DNA of 64,000 nt, from assembly GCA_027920525.1 (NCBI GenBank), contig CP115858.1, forward strand, positions 4,712,001 to 4,776,000, in the 5' to 3' direction. This DNA comes from Chryseobacterium daecheongense (lineage in GTDB: Bacteria > Bacteroidota > Bacteroidia > Flavobacteriales > Weeksellaceae). Positions 18,169 through 26,512 of this stretch are shown here, piece by piece. The notes under the pieces were generated by a model. That model saw only the letters and a list, made by a program, of their open reading frames with translations, had not been told where the DNA came from and made no database searches. Position numbers and translations under genes: made by a program. Within the stretch, counting starts at the first letter, position 1. Every line of letters starts with the position of its first letter.

Positions 18169-19965
18169 ATGTCAAAAGAGACAAATTCAGCAGAGGTTTT
18201 ATTAAACCAAAACGTAGCACCAGAACAATTTGATTGGGATTCATTCGAATCAGGTCTTGATGCAGATGCGAGAAAAGAAAAAAGTGATTTAGAAGAAATC
18301 TACAACGGATCTTTAAACAGCTTAAACGATAACGACGTTTTAGTTGGTAGAGTTGTAAGATTAACTGATAAAGAAGCTATCGTAGACATCAACTTCAAAT
18401 CAGAAGGTGTTATTTCTCTTAACGAATTCCGTTACAACCAAGGATTACAAGTAGGTGATGAGGTAGAAGTAATGGTTGACAGAAGAGAAGACAAAACTGG
18501 ACAATTACAATTATCTCACAGAAAAGCAAGAACGCTTAAAGCTTGGGATAGAGTAAACGAACTTCACGAAACTGGAGAAATCGTTAACGGTTTTGTGAAA
18601 TCTAGAACTAAAGGAGGTATGATCGTTGACGTACACGGAATCGAAGCATTCTTACCAGGTTCTCAAATTGATGTTAAGCCAATTAAAGATTACGATCAGT
18701 TCGTAGGTAAAACTATGGAGTTCAAAGTTGTGAAAATCAACCCTGAATTCAAAAACGTAGTAGTATCTCACAAAGCATTGATCGAAGCAGATATCGAAGG
18801 TCAGAAAAAAGAAATCATCGCTCAGCTTGAAAAAGGACAAGTTCTTGAAGGAACTGTTAAGAACATTACTTCTTACGGTGTATTCATTGACTTAGGAGGT
18901 GTAGATGGATTGATCCACATTACAGACCTTTCTTGGTCTAGAGTGAACCACCCATCTGAAATCTTAGAAGATGGACAAACTGTAAAAGTTGTTATCCTTG
19001 ATTTCGATGATGAGAAAACAAGAATCCAATTAGGTATGAAGCAATTAGAAGCTCATCCTTGGGATGCTCTTTCTGCTGACCTGAAAGTTGGGGATAAAGT
19101 AAAAGGAAAAGTAGTAGTTCTTGCTGACTATGGTGCATTCGTAGAAATCGCTCCAGGTGTAGAAGGATTGATCCACGTTTCTGAAATGTCTTGGTCTACT
19201 CACTTGAGATCTGCTGGTGATTTTGTAAAAGTAGGTGATGAAGTTGAAGCTGAAGTACTTACTTTAGATAGAGAGGACAGAAAAATCTCTCTAGGTATGA
19301 AACAATTATCTAAAGATCCTTGGGAAAATATCGAAGCTAAATATCCTGTTGGATCTCAGCATGTAGGAACTGTAAGAAACTTCACAAACTTTGGTGTATT
19401 CGTAGAGTTGGAAGAAGGTATCGACGGTTTAATCTACATTTCTGATCTTTCTTGGACTAAGAAAATCAAGCATCCATCTGAATTCTGCGCTGTAGGAGAC
19501 AAATTAGATGTTATCGTATTGGAATTAGATATCCAGGCAAGAAGATTATCTTTAGGTCACAAGCAATTGACTGAAAACCCTTGGGATAAATTCGAAACTA
19601 AATATGCTGAAGGAACTATCCATGCTGGTAAAGCTGTAGAAGTACACGATAAAGGTGCTTCTGTACAATTCGAAGATGCTGAGGTTGAAGCGTTCTGCCC
19701 TTCAAGATTATTAGAGAAAGAAGATGGATCTAAAATCAAAAAAGGTGAAGATGCTGAGTTCAAAGTAATCGAATTCAACAAGGAGTTCAAGAGAGTAGTA
19801 GTATCTCACACAGGTATCTTCAGAGATGAGGAAAAGAAAAATGTAAAAGAATCTAACAACAGATCTAATACTTCTTCTTCATCTTCTTCAAACGAAGAAA
19901 GATCTACATTGGGAGATATTGATGCATTAGCAGAATTAAAAAGAAAAATGGAAGAAGGTAAATAA
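18169..19965 (+). CDS. rpsA: 30S ribosomal protein S1
   Basis: 598-aa protein with six S1 OB-fold repeats starting near residues 55, 138, 223, 310, 395 and 482 (for example VLEGTVKNITSYGVFIDLGG and HVGTVRNFTNFGVFVELEEG). A Ser/Asn-rich linker and a charged C-terminal helix (LAELKRKMEEGK) extend it beyond the E. coli protein. S1 binds unstructured mRNA and helps translation initiation, which matters in a phylum that rarely uses Shine-Dalgarno pairing. Codon choice is visibly more biased than in neighbours, as expected for high expression. A near-consensus promoter and a possibly folded leader precede it. Confidence 0.97.
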   Translation: MSKETNSAEVLLNQNVAPEQFDWDSFESGLDADARKEKSDLEEIYNGSLNSLNDNDVLVGRVVRLTDKEAIVDINFKSEGVISLNEFRYNQGLQVGDEVEVMVDRREDKTGQLQLSHRKARTLKAWDRVNELHETGEIVNGFVKSRTKGGMIVDVHGIEAFLPGSQIDVKPIKDYDQFVGKTMEFKVVKINPEFKNVVVSHKALIEADIEGQKKEIIAQLEKGQVLEGTVKNITSYGVFIDLGGVDGLIHITDLSWSRVNHPSEILEDGQTVKVVILDFDDEKTRIQLGMKQLEAHPWDALSADLKVGDKVKGKVVVLADYGAFVEIAPGVEGLIHVSEMSWSTHLRSAGDFVKVGDEVEAEVLTLDREDRKISLGMKQLSKDPWENIEAKYPVGSQHVGTVRNFTNFGVFVELEEGIDGLIYISDLSWTKKIKHPSEFCAVGDKLDVIVLELDIQARRLSLGHKQLTENPWDKFETKYAEGTIHAGKAVEVHDKGASVQFEDAEVEAFCPSRLLEKEDGSKIKKGEDAEFKVIEFNKEFKRVVVSHTGIFRDEEKKNVKESNNRSNTSSSSSSNEERSTLGDIDALAELKRKMEEGK

Positions 19966-19987
19966 TCCTTAACCATTTATGAATATG

Positions 19988-20009
19988 AAGCCACTCGTAA
20001 GAGTGGCTT
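19988..20009 (+). terminator. Intrinsic terminator of rpsA
   Basis: AAGCCACTC-GTAA-GAGTGGCTT followed by TTTTTT, 23 bp after the stop codon. Confidence 0.9.
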
Positions 20010-20210
20010 TTTTTATTTCTTATTATGGCCTTTTTAATAAAAATACCATGCTGTTTTATAGAATTCAAGTATAAGAAATGAATTATGTAAATGTTTAAAA
20101 TTGAGTTGGTTGAAGGAAAATTAATTATGCTTTTATTTTTATGTAATAAAATTAAATAAAATGATTTTTGATTGGTAAATATTTGTAAATTAGCGGCTTT
20201 ATTAATGTAT

Positions 20211-20279
20211 ATGAAAAATATAACCCGATCCATTTTGTTTACTGTATCCGCAGTATTTGATCTTTGTTCGTTTTCTTAA
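20211..20279 (+). CDS. Possible 22-aa peptide or gene remnant
   Basis: ATG-initiated 22-codon frame encoding a basic start and a hydrophobic core (MKNITRSILFTVSAVF, then DLCSFS), like the N-terminal half of a signal peptide or lipoprotein leader. It lies in the 416-bp gap between rpsA and the M36 gene, behind TAAATTAGCG (a one-mismatch -7 box also seen before kbl). It could be a remnant of a secreted protein or chance. The rest of the gap, beyond the rpsA terminator, shows nothing I can name. Confidence 0.2.
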   Translation: MKNITRSILFTVSAVFDLCSFS

Positions 20280-20381
20280 TATTAATATATAAGGAAAGGT
20301 TAAGTAAAATTATGTTTCACAAAGTAAGATCAGGAAATATAAAGTCTAATAAATTTCAATATTAAAAATTGTTCAGTATAA

Positions 20382-22991
20382 ATGAAAAGAATAAAACTAC
20401 CTCTTATGGTTGCTGCTTTCGCAGTTATTCCATCTTTACAATTATTTTCACAGGAAAATACTCAGATTATCAAAGACTATATTTCTCAGAATAAGATCAG
20501 AGAATATAAAAAGTCCGATCTCACTAATTTTGTTATTGATAATACGGATGCATCGAAGTCATTAAATGGTGATGTTATAAAATTTCAACAGACTTATAAT
20601 GGAATTCCTGTATACAGTTCCGGAGGAACTGCGTTAATTAAAGATCGTAAGATCGTTTATTACACGGATAATTTTGTGAAAAATTATACAGAATCTACTC
20701 CCATTTCTGCACAAATCACTAAAACAGCAGCTCTTCAGAAGATAGCAAATGAACTTGGAAACACTGAGATTGCTGATTTTTCAATTCTTGGATTTTTTGA
20801 AAAAAGCTTAAATAATACAAAATCAGCCAAACAAAGGTTAGTGTATGCAAATACGTCTACTGGAGATCTGCGTTTAGCCTATGAGTTTATTATGATGGAG
20901 CCAAAGTCTTCCAATTACTGGAATATTCTGGTAGATGCCAATGATGGAAAAATTATAGAAAAGAATAACTTAACATTATCTTGTAATTTTAAACCGGATT
21001 CTTATGCTTCAGATGGATTAGCAATAGAGAATAATAATACATTTGTTGGTCCTGAGAAAGGCTATCAGCAAAGTTTGGTTTTGTTGGCTGATCCTGCAAG
21101 CTACAATATATTTCCAACGCCACTGGAAGCGCCTACATTCGGATCAAGATCTGTAGTTTCTAATCCATGGATGTTGACTTCCTCACCAGAAGGATGGCAT
21201 TCGGATGGTACAACTCATTACACCAATACAAGAGGGAATAATGTGTATGCTTACGAAGATACAGCCAATACAAATAACCCTGGATTTTCGCCTGATGGAG
21301 GGGCTTCAAGAAATTTTAATTTTCCTTTTAGTATCAATGGGACTCCTGCAGCGAATCAAAGTGCAGCGATTACCAATCTGTTCTACATCAGTAATAGGGT
21401 TCATGATGTATTTTATAAATTTGGATTTACAGAATCTGCGAGAAATTTCCAGCAAAATAATTTTGGACTTGGCGGATTAGACGATGATTCAGTTTATGCA
21501 GAAGCGCAAGATGGCGGAGGTACTAATAACGCGAACTTTTCCAGTCCTCCGGATAATTACAATGGGAGAATGCAGATGTATTTATGGTCGACTAGAAATA
21601 GACTTTTCTTCTATAATACACCTAGTACAGCGGTAGCCCGCCAACCCGCTGCTGGTGTTGCTGAATTCGGGAATGCACTAAACCCTACTGGAGTTACTGG
21701 AAATGTACAATTATCATCCGTATTAGATGGATGTACTGCATTACCAGCAGGTTCACTTACAGGGAAGATTGGTTTGGTTGAGCGTGGAACCTGTGCTTTC
21801 GTGATCAAAACAAAGAATTTACAGAATGCAGGAGCTACTGCTGCCATTATCTATAATAATGCTGCGAATGGATCAACCATAGGAAATATGTCAGGAACTG
21901 ATGCGACAGTTACTATTCCATCTGTATTAATTAGTAATGCAGAGGGAGAATATATTAAAACCCAACTTTCAGCTGCTACAACGGTAAATGTTACTTTGAA
22001 GAATGATCCTGCAACCAGCGTTACACCAGATGGGAGCTTTGATAATGGAATCGTAACACACGAATACGGTCATGGAATTTCTAACAGATTAACGGGAACC
22101 GGATATGGATGTCTGAATTCTTCATCTGATAAAGAACAAATGGGTGAAGGATGGTCGGATTTCTTTGCCTTAATGCTTACCAATAAAATAGGAGATAATG
22201 CTTCTGTTCCTAGAGGAATGGCAACATATGCTGCAGGACAGCTTCCGGATGGGGATGGAATCCGCCCTGCAAAATATTCTCCTGACTTCACGATCAACGA
22301 TTATACCTATGGAGATACCAATGGAATGGAATATACGAATCAAAGTGGAAATATAGTTCCAGATGTGCATTCAATCGGATTTGTATGGGCTACGATGTTA
22401 TGGGATCTGCATTGGCAGTATGTAGCAAAATATGGTTATTCTGCCGATGTTACTGCAAATACAACGAACGGTAGTTCAAGAATATTACAACTTGTTACGG
22501 ACGCATTAAAACTTCAGGTTTGTAATCCAACATTTATTGATGGAAGAAATGCTATATTAGCTGCAGAACAGGCAACTACCGGAGGAGTAGATAAATGTAT
22601 GATATGGAGAACTTTTGCAAAAAGAGGTTTAGGAGTGAATGCAAGTGCAGGAGTTAAAACAAATATCAATGATCAGATTCAGGATTTCACAATTCCCGAT
22701 GAATGTCCGTTATTGGCTACTGATGAAGTGAAATCTGTAAAAAATACCTCAATTTCTATCTATCCTAATCCTGCTAAAAATGAATTTTTCATCAATTTCC
22801 CAAGCAATACAATGGGTAAAGTAAGTGTGGAAATTTATGATATGTCTGGAAAGCTTGTTTCTTCTGAAGATAAAATTTCTCCGGATGCTAAAAAAGCTAT
22901 TTCTACAGATCGTTTGATCAACGGAACTTACATGGTAAAAGTAAAAGGCCTTGGCTTTGAAGCTGCATCTAAAGTAATCGTTAAAAAATAA
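20382..22991 (+). CDS. Secreted M36 family metallopeptidase (fungalysin), T9SS type A
   Basis: 869-aa exoprotease. After a signal peptide ending near FSQEN comes an FTP propeptide (about 40-200), then the M36 catalytic domain with HEYGH at residues 560-564 (zinc ligands H560, H564) and the third ligand E589 in GEGWSDF. A protease-associated (PA) domain is inserted at about 420-535 (GSLTGKIGLVERGTCAF). A type A sorting domain (IYPNPAKNEFFINF to KVIVKK) ends the protein. Like the reprolysin-type protease upstream, it is a T9SS cargo and stands alone between terminators. Confidence 0.93.
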   Translation: MKRIKLPLMVAAFAVIPSLQLFSQENTQIIKDYISQNKIREYKKSDLTNFVIDNTDASKSLNGDVIKFQQTYNGIPVYSSGGTALIKDRKIVYYTDNFVKNYTESTPISAQITKTAALQKIANELGNTEIADFSILGFFEKSLNNTKSAKQRLVYANTSTGDLRLAYEFIMMEPKSSNYWNILVDANDGKIIEKNNLTLSCNFKPDSYASDGLAIENNNTFVGPEKGYQQSLVLLADPASYNIFPTPLEAPTFGSRSVVSNPWMLTSSPEGWHSDGTTHYTNTRGNNVYAYEDTANTNNPGFSPDGGASRNFNFPFSINGTPAANQSAAITNLFYISNRVHDVFYKFGFTESARNFQQNNFGLGGLDDDSVYAEAQDGGGTNNANFSSPPDNYNGRMQMYLWSTRNRLFFYNTPSTAVARQPAAGVAEFGNALNPTGVTGNVQLSSVLDGCTALPAGSLTGKIGLVERGTCAFVIKTKNLQNAGATAAIIYNNAANGSTIGNMSGTDATVTIPSVLISNAEGEYIKTQLSAATTVNVTLKNDPATSVTPDGSFDNGIVTHEYGHGISNRLTGTGYGCLNSSSDKEQMGEGWSDFFALMLTNKIGDNASVPRGMATYAAGQLPDGDGIRPAKYSPDFTINDYTYGDTNGMEYTNQSGNIVPDVHSIGFVWATMLWDLHWQYVAKYGYSADVTANTTNGSSRILQLVTDALKLQVCNPTFIDGRNAILAAEQATTGGVDKCMIWRTFAKRGLGVNASAGVKTNINDQIQDFTIPDECPLLATDEVKSVKNTSISIYPNPAKNEFFINFPSNTMGKVSVEIYDMSGKLVSSEDKISPDAKKAISTDRLINGTYMVKVKGLGFEAASKVIVKK

Positions 22992-23011
22992 GCTGTTTTT
23001 TATTCAGTTTC

Positions 23012-23040
23012 AATCACCCCAGGTTTTCCCTGGGGTGATT
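23012..23040 (+). terminator. Intrinsic terminator of M36 gene
   Basis: Twelve-bp stem AATCACCCCAGG / CCTGGGGTGATT with a 5-nt loop, followed by a T-rich tail. Confidence 0.9.
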
Positions 23041-23090
23041 TTATTTATCTATAAGCTATTTACCTCCTGGTGAATTAAATTATTATATTG

Positions 23091-23098
23091 TACCTTTG
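23091..23098 (+). promoter_or_regulatory. -7 box of EamA transporter gene
   Basis: TACCTTTG matches the consensus exactly and overlaps the TTG at 23096, so translation should start downstream, at ATG 23117. Confidence 0.5.
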
Positions 23099-23116
23099 CA
23101 GGCTGTTAAAAAGATT

Positions 23117-24100
23117 ATGAAGAAGAAAAATTTATTGAAAGGCGTATTGCTAGTGGGTATTGGTGCAAGTGTTTATGGAATGTTGGCTACATTTGTTAAA
23201 ATGTCTTATCATGATGGGTATACCACATCCGAAGTAACCACTGCTCAGTTTGTATTAGGATTAGTAGGACTTCTGATCCTGAACTTTATCCAGACTTTAA
23301 CATCAAAAACAAAATTATCATCACCAAGCCGAAAAGAAGTTAGGATGCTGATGCTGGCAGGTACTTCACTGGGTTGTACAAGTTTATTTTACTATATCGC
23401 AGTTCAATATATCAATGTTTCAATAGCGATTGTTTTGTTAATGCAGTCTGTATGGTTTAGTGTGGTTGTAGAAAGTTTCTTAACCAGAAAATTTCCCAAC
23501 GTGAGGAAAGTGGTCGCTACAATTATTGTACTAGTAGGAACTGTATTGGCTACGAATCTTATTAATGTGGATATAGAATTAGACTGGCATGGTGTTTTTT
23601 GGGGATTAATGGCAGCGGCTTCCTATACTCTGACGATGTTCACCTCTAATACACTGGCTACACATTTACCCGTCCTACGTAAAAGTATGGTAATGCTTTC
23701 AGGAGGATCTATTGTTATTCTGGCATTCCTTTTCTTTGCTCAGATCGGGCCCCTCTATTTTGATGGTCTTAAATCAATTTATTTGAATTTTACCGACAAT
23801 ACCAAACATATTCATTCTTTTGATTATTCTATATTCTGGACCTATGGTTTTGTTCTTGCTATTTTTGGAACTATCATTCCACCCATTTTATTTAATTTGG
23901 GATTTCCAAATACAGGATTGGGCTTGGGAAGCATTATTTCATCACTGGAACTTCCGGTTTCTGTGACAATGGCTTTTGTTTTGTTGGGTGAAAAAGTAAT
24001 TTTAGTTCAATGGGCAGGGATTGCATTAATCCTTTTTGCTATTGTACTTATGAATTTACCGGCAAAAAAAGAATTGAAAGTTGCTGAACAACTGTCCTGA
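23117..24100 (+). CDS. EamA/DMT family transporter
   Basis: 328-aa inner-membrane protein with about ten TM helices in two EamA repeats (about 5-145 and 155-315). The first has GASVYGMLATFVKMSYHDG, the second WHGVFWGLMAAASYTLTMF and ends in LGEKVILVQWAGIALILFAI. The family exports metabolites such as amino acids or nucleosides; the substrate cannot be read. Start at ATG 23117 because a -7 box covers the upstream TTG. It stands alone between terminators. Confidence 0.88.
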   Translation: MKKKNLLKGVLLVGIGASVYGMLATFVKMSYHDGYTTSEVTTAQFVLGLVGLLILNFIQTLTSKTKLSSPSRKEVRMLMLAGTSLGCTSLFYYIAVQYINVSIAIVLLMQSVWFSVVVESFLTRKFPNVRKVVATIIVLVGTVLATNLINVDIELDWHGVFWGLMAAASYTLTMFTSNTLATHLPVLRKSMVMLSGGSIVILAFLFFAQIGPLYFDGLKSIYLNFTDNTKHIHSFDYSIFWTYGFVLAIFGTIIPPILFNLGFPNTGLGLGSIISSLELPVSVTMAFVLLGEKVILVQWAGIALILFAIVLMNLPAKKELKVAEQLS

Positions 24101-24127
24101 AAAGATAATTAAGTTGAAAATAATAAG

Positions 24128-24153
24128 TAAAACCGTTTCTTTTGGAACGGTTT
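24128..24153 (+). terminator. Intrinsic terminator of EamA gene
   Basis: AAAACCGTT / AACGGTTTT with an 8-nt loop and a following T run. Confidence 0.85.
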
Positions 24154-24182
24154 TTTTAATTTTAATCTATAAATAAGAATTC

Positions 24183-25178
24183 ATGAAATATTTAAAAAAA
24201 GGCATTATGATTTTAATGCTATCTATGATACCATTTTTATCGTTTTCCCAGATAAAACCGTTAGATGCCATGCTTACGAACTATCAATATCCTTTTGAAG
24301 TTCATTTTATTGATTTGAATACTCAGAATCAGCATCTGAAAATGGCCTATATGGATGTAAAGCCTAAAGAACCCAATGGAAAAGTAATCATGCTTCTTCA
24401 TGGGAAAAACTTTAACGGAGCGTATTGGGAACAAACGGCGAAAGATCTTTCAGCTAAAGGTTTCAGGGTTATTATACCCGATCAGATAGGATTTGGTAAA
24501 TCTTCCAAGCCTCAGTGTTATCAATTTTCTTTTTCGCAATTAGCAGACAATACAAAAAAAATACTGGATGAATTAAAGATTGATAAAGCAATTGTTTTGG
24601 GGCACTCTATGGGAGGAATGCTGGCAACCCGTTTTACATTACTTTACCCCGAGAGGGTTCAAAAGCTTGTCCTTGAAAACCCGATTGGCCTGGAAGATTA
24701 TAAGACCTTTGCTTCATACCAGACTATTGATCAGGCATATCAGTCGGAGCTTAAAAATACAGCTGAAACCTATAAAAATTATCAGCTAAAATTCTATTAT
24801 GATAATCAATGGAAGAAAGAATATCAACCCTGGCTGGATCTTATTGCTGGTTGGACTTTACATAAAGAATATCCACTTGTGGCATGGGATGCTGCTCTCA
24901 CATCCGATATGATTTATAATCAACCGGTTTGTTATGAATTTAAGAATATTAAAACTCCAACCTTACTTATAATCGGAACAAGGGATAGAACTGCAATAGG
25001 AAAGGATAGGGCACCTAAAGAGCTTCAATCCAGGATGGGGCAATATCAGGAACTGGGAAAAAAGACACAACAGCAGATACCTGGTTCCAGATTAACGGAA
25101 ATCGATAATGTAGGGCATCTTCCTCATATTGAAGTTTATCCCCGATTTTTTGAAGCCTTATATGAGTTTATAAGGTAA
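24183..25178 (+). CDS. Secreted alpha/beta hydrolase
   Basis: 331-aa hydrolase with a Sec signal peptide (hydrophobic core near 8-20, ending FLSFSQ), so periplasmic. Fold markers: LLHGKNFNGAYWEQTA (oxyanion region near 72), nucleophile elbow GHSMGG with S142, an Asp in LLIIGTRDRTAIG near 270 and a late His in VGHLPH near 312. Between the nucleophile and the acid lies a long cap (about 165-250). Substrate is unknown; esters, lactones or haloalkanes are all possible for this fold. Confidence 0.88.
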   Translation: MKYLKKGIMILMLSMIPFLSFSQIKPLDAMLTNYQYPFEVHFIDLNTQNQHLKMAYMDVKPKEPNGKVIMLLHGKNFNGAYWEQTAKDLSAKGFRVIIPDQIGFGKSSKPQCYQFSFSQLADNTKKILDELKIDKAIVLGHSMGGMLATRFTLLYPERVQKLVLENPIGLEDYKTFASYQTIDQAYQSELKNTAETYKNYQLKFYYDNQWKKEYQPWLDLIAGWTLHKEYPLVAWDAALTSDMIYNQPVCYEFKNIKTPTLLIIGTRDRTAIGKDRAPKELQSRMGQYQELGKKTQQQIPGSRLTEIDNVGHLPHIEVYPRFFEALYEFIR

Positions 25179-25302
25179 AACATGAACTCTTGAAATTAGC
25201 CTGTTCATAACGGAAATAAAAACAGAGGTGGATTTAGAATTTTGACTTTAAAAACATTTCTTGCCATATGTATAGTTTTTCATGAAATAAATTGTATAAA
25301 AT

Positions 25303-25317
25303 TGTATTACCAATACA
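25303..25317. promoter_or_regulatory. Operator-like dyad before SRPBCC gene
   Basis: TGTATT-ACC-AATACA is a perfect 6-bp inverted repeat ending 8 nt before ATG 25326; ATTGTAT is also repeated just upstream. Position suggests a repressor site or a translational hairpin. Confidence 0.35.
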
Positions 25318-25325
25318 CGGGATTT

Positions 25326-25769
25326 ATGGAAAATTATACCAATACAACAGAAATAATAACTACACCTGAAAAGGCATATGAAGCTTTGACCCGGAAAATT
25401 CCTTTATGGTGGTCAGAAATGTTTAACGGATCTTCCCGGGAACCCGATGATGTATTTACTATAAAATTTGGTGACAATATTCACAAGACATTTCGGGTAA
25501 AGGAAGCTGTGCCTGAATCAAGAATTGTATGGTATGTTGTGGATTCTTTGATCGGTCTTCCAGAGCTGAAAAATCAAACAGAATGGATTGGAACGACTAT
25601 CGTTTGGGAAATTGAAAAAAATGAGAATGGAATTCTGCTGAAACTTACGCATAGGGGCTTGCATCCTGATGTCGAATGTTATCATATATGTTCCAATGGC
25701 TGGGTGCAATTTATCAATAGTTTGAAGCTATTTCTTGTAACAGGAACGGGAAGTCCGTTTACAGGATAG
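25326..25769 (+). CDS. SRPBCC domain (AHSA1/START-like) protein
   Basis: 147-aa cytoplasmic protein with the helix-grip SRPBCC fold: TTEIITTPEKAYEALT at the start, the W-rich IPLWWSEMF element near 26, alternating strands to TIVWEIEKNENGILLKLTHR, and a long C-terminal helix (SNGWVQFINSLKLFL). Such proteins bind hydrophobic ligands or act as stress or antibiotic-related proteins; no ligand can be assigned. Start at ATG 25326: the longer frame from 25242 would translate through an operator-like dyad and adds a non-family stretch. Confidence 0.8.
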   Translation: MENYTNTTEIITTPEKAYEALTRKIPLWWSEMFNGSSREPDDVFTIKFGDNIHKTFRVKEAVPESRIVWYVVDSLIGLPELKNQTEWIGTTIVWEIEKNENGILLKLTHRGLHPDVECYHICSNGWVQFINSLKLFLVTGTGSPFTG

Positions 25770-25802
25770 CATCAGAGTTATATGAAACATCTTATATATA
25801 AA

Positions 25803-25839
25803 AAAAGAAGCTGCTTACATTGAGTAAACAGCTTCTTTT
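25803..25839. terminator. Bidirectional intrinsic terminator
   Basis: AAAAGAAGCTG / CAGCTTCTTTT with further TTAC/GTAA pairing toward the loop, between convergent SRPBCC and rplS. Confidence 0.85.
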
Positions 25840-25858
25840 GTATGTATTGTTGTCTGAA

Positions 25859-26215
25859 TTATTTCTTTTTGTAAGCAGCGTCTTTAATTCTTGCTTTCTT
25901 ACCTCTAAGATCTCTGAAGTAGTAAATTCTGGATCTTCTAACTTTACCTCTTCTGTCAACTTCAATCTTCTGAAGAGCTGGCATGTTGATAGGGAATACT
26001 CTTTCTACACCTACATCACCACTCATTTTTCTGATAGTGAAAGTTTTTGTAGAACCTGTACCTCTTAATTGGATAACTGTCCCTTTGAAGAACTGAGTTC
26101 TTGTTTTTTGTCCTTCTTTAATTTCGTAATACACTGTAATTGTATCACCTGCTTTGAATTCCGGGAATTCTTTTTTTGCAATGTACTTCTCTTGTACGTA
26201 CTTTAATAAATCCAT
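25859..26215 (-). CDS. rplS: 50S ribosomal protein L19
   Basis: 118-aa bL19, at the interface of the two ribosomal subunits. Family blocks are visible: FKAGDTITVYYEIKEGQKTR near 20-40, FKGTVIQLRGTGSTKTFTIR near 42-62, and the basic C-terminus RSRIYYFRDLRGKKARIKD. Start at ATG 26215; an upstream in-frame extension lies in the leader and is not conserved in the family. Monocistronic here, detached from rpsP-rimM-trmD. Confidence 0.97.
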   Translation of the reverse strand: MDLLKYVQEKYIAKKEFPEFKAGDTITVYYEIKEGQKTRTQFFKGTVIQLRGTGSTKTFTIRKMSGDVGVERVFPINMPALQKIEVDRRGKVRRSRIYYFRDLRGKKARIKDAAYKKK

Positions 26216-26293
26216 TATTAATGATAATATAATGTTAAGGCTAAGCAACTTACACGTTTTTCGTCAGAGGTTGAATAACAGGTTGCAAATGTA
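26216..26293 (-). promoter_or_regulatory. -7 box and candidate structured leader of rplS
   Basis: TACATTTG (minus strand, 26286-26293) is a consensus -7 box. The leader that follows is about 65 nt and holds GCAAC (complement of 26282-26286) pairing with GTTGC (complement of 26245-26249), enclosing a small ACG-AAAAA-CGT hairpin. If transcription starts a few nt downstream of the box, the outer arm is only partly within the RNA. Upstream of 26293 to 26418 nothing else is seen. Confidence 0.35.
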
Positions 26294-26418
26294 CAAAATT
26301 AGTTTTGAATAATCCAAATAAATTTAAATGTAATTGAACAGAGATTTTTGATGCATTGAAATCCCAAAACTTAACATATCCTTCACCTTATGATGAAACT
26401 GTGTTTACATGGGAATTT

Positions 26419-26426
26419 TACTTTTG
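26419..26426 (+). promoter_or_regulatory. -7 box of metallophosphoesterase gene
   Basis: TACTTTTG matches TAnnTTTG, 86 nt before the ATG. No -33 TTG seen. Confidence 0.4.
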
Positions 26427-26512
26427 CACGAAGTAAAAATTAACCGTTACTCTTCTTATTTTACTGATAAACAGTAAATTATTGAAGAGTGCCAATTTAA
26501 AAATTATTAGCT

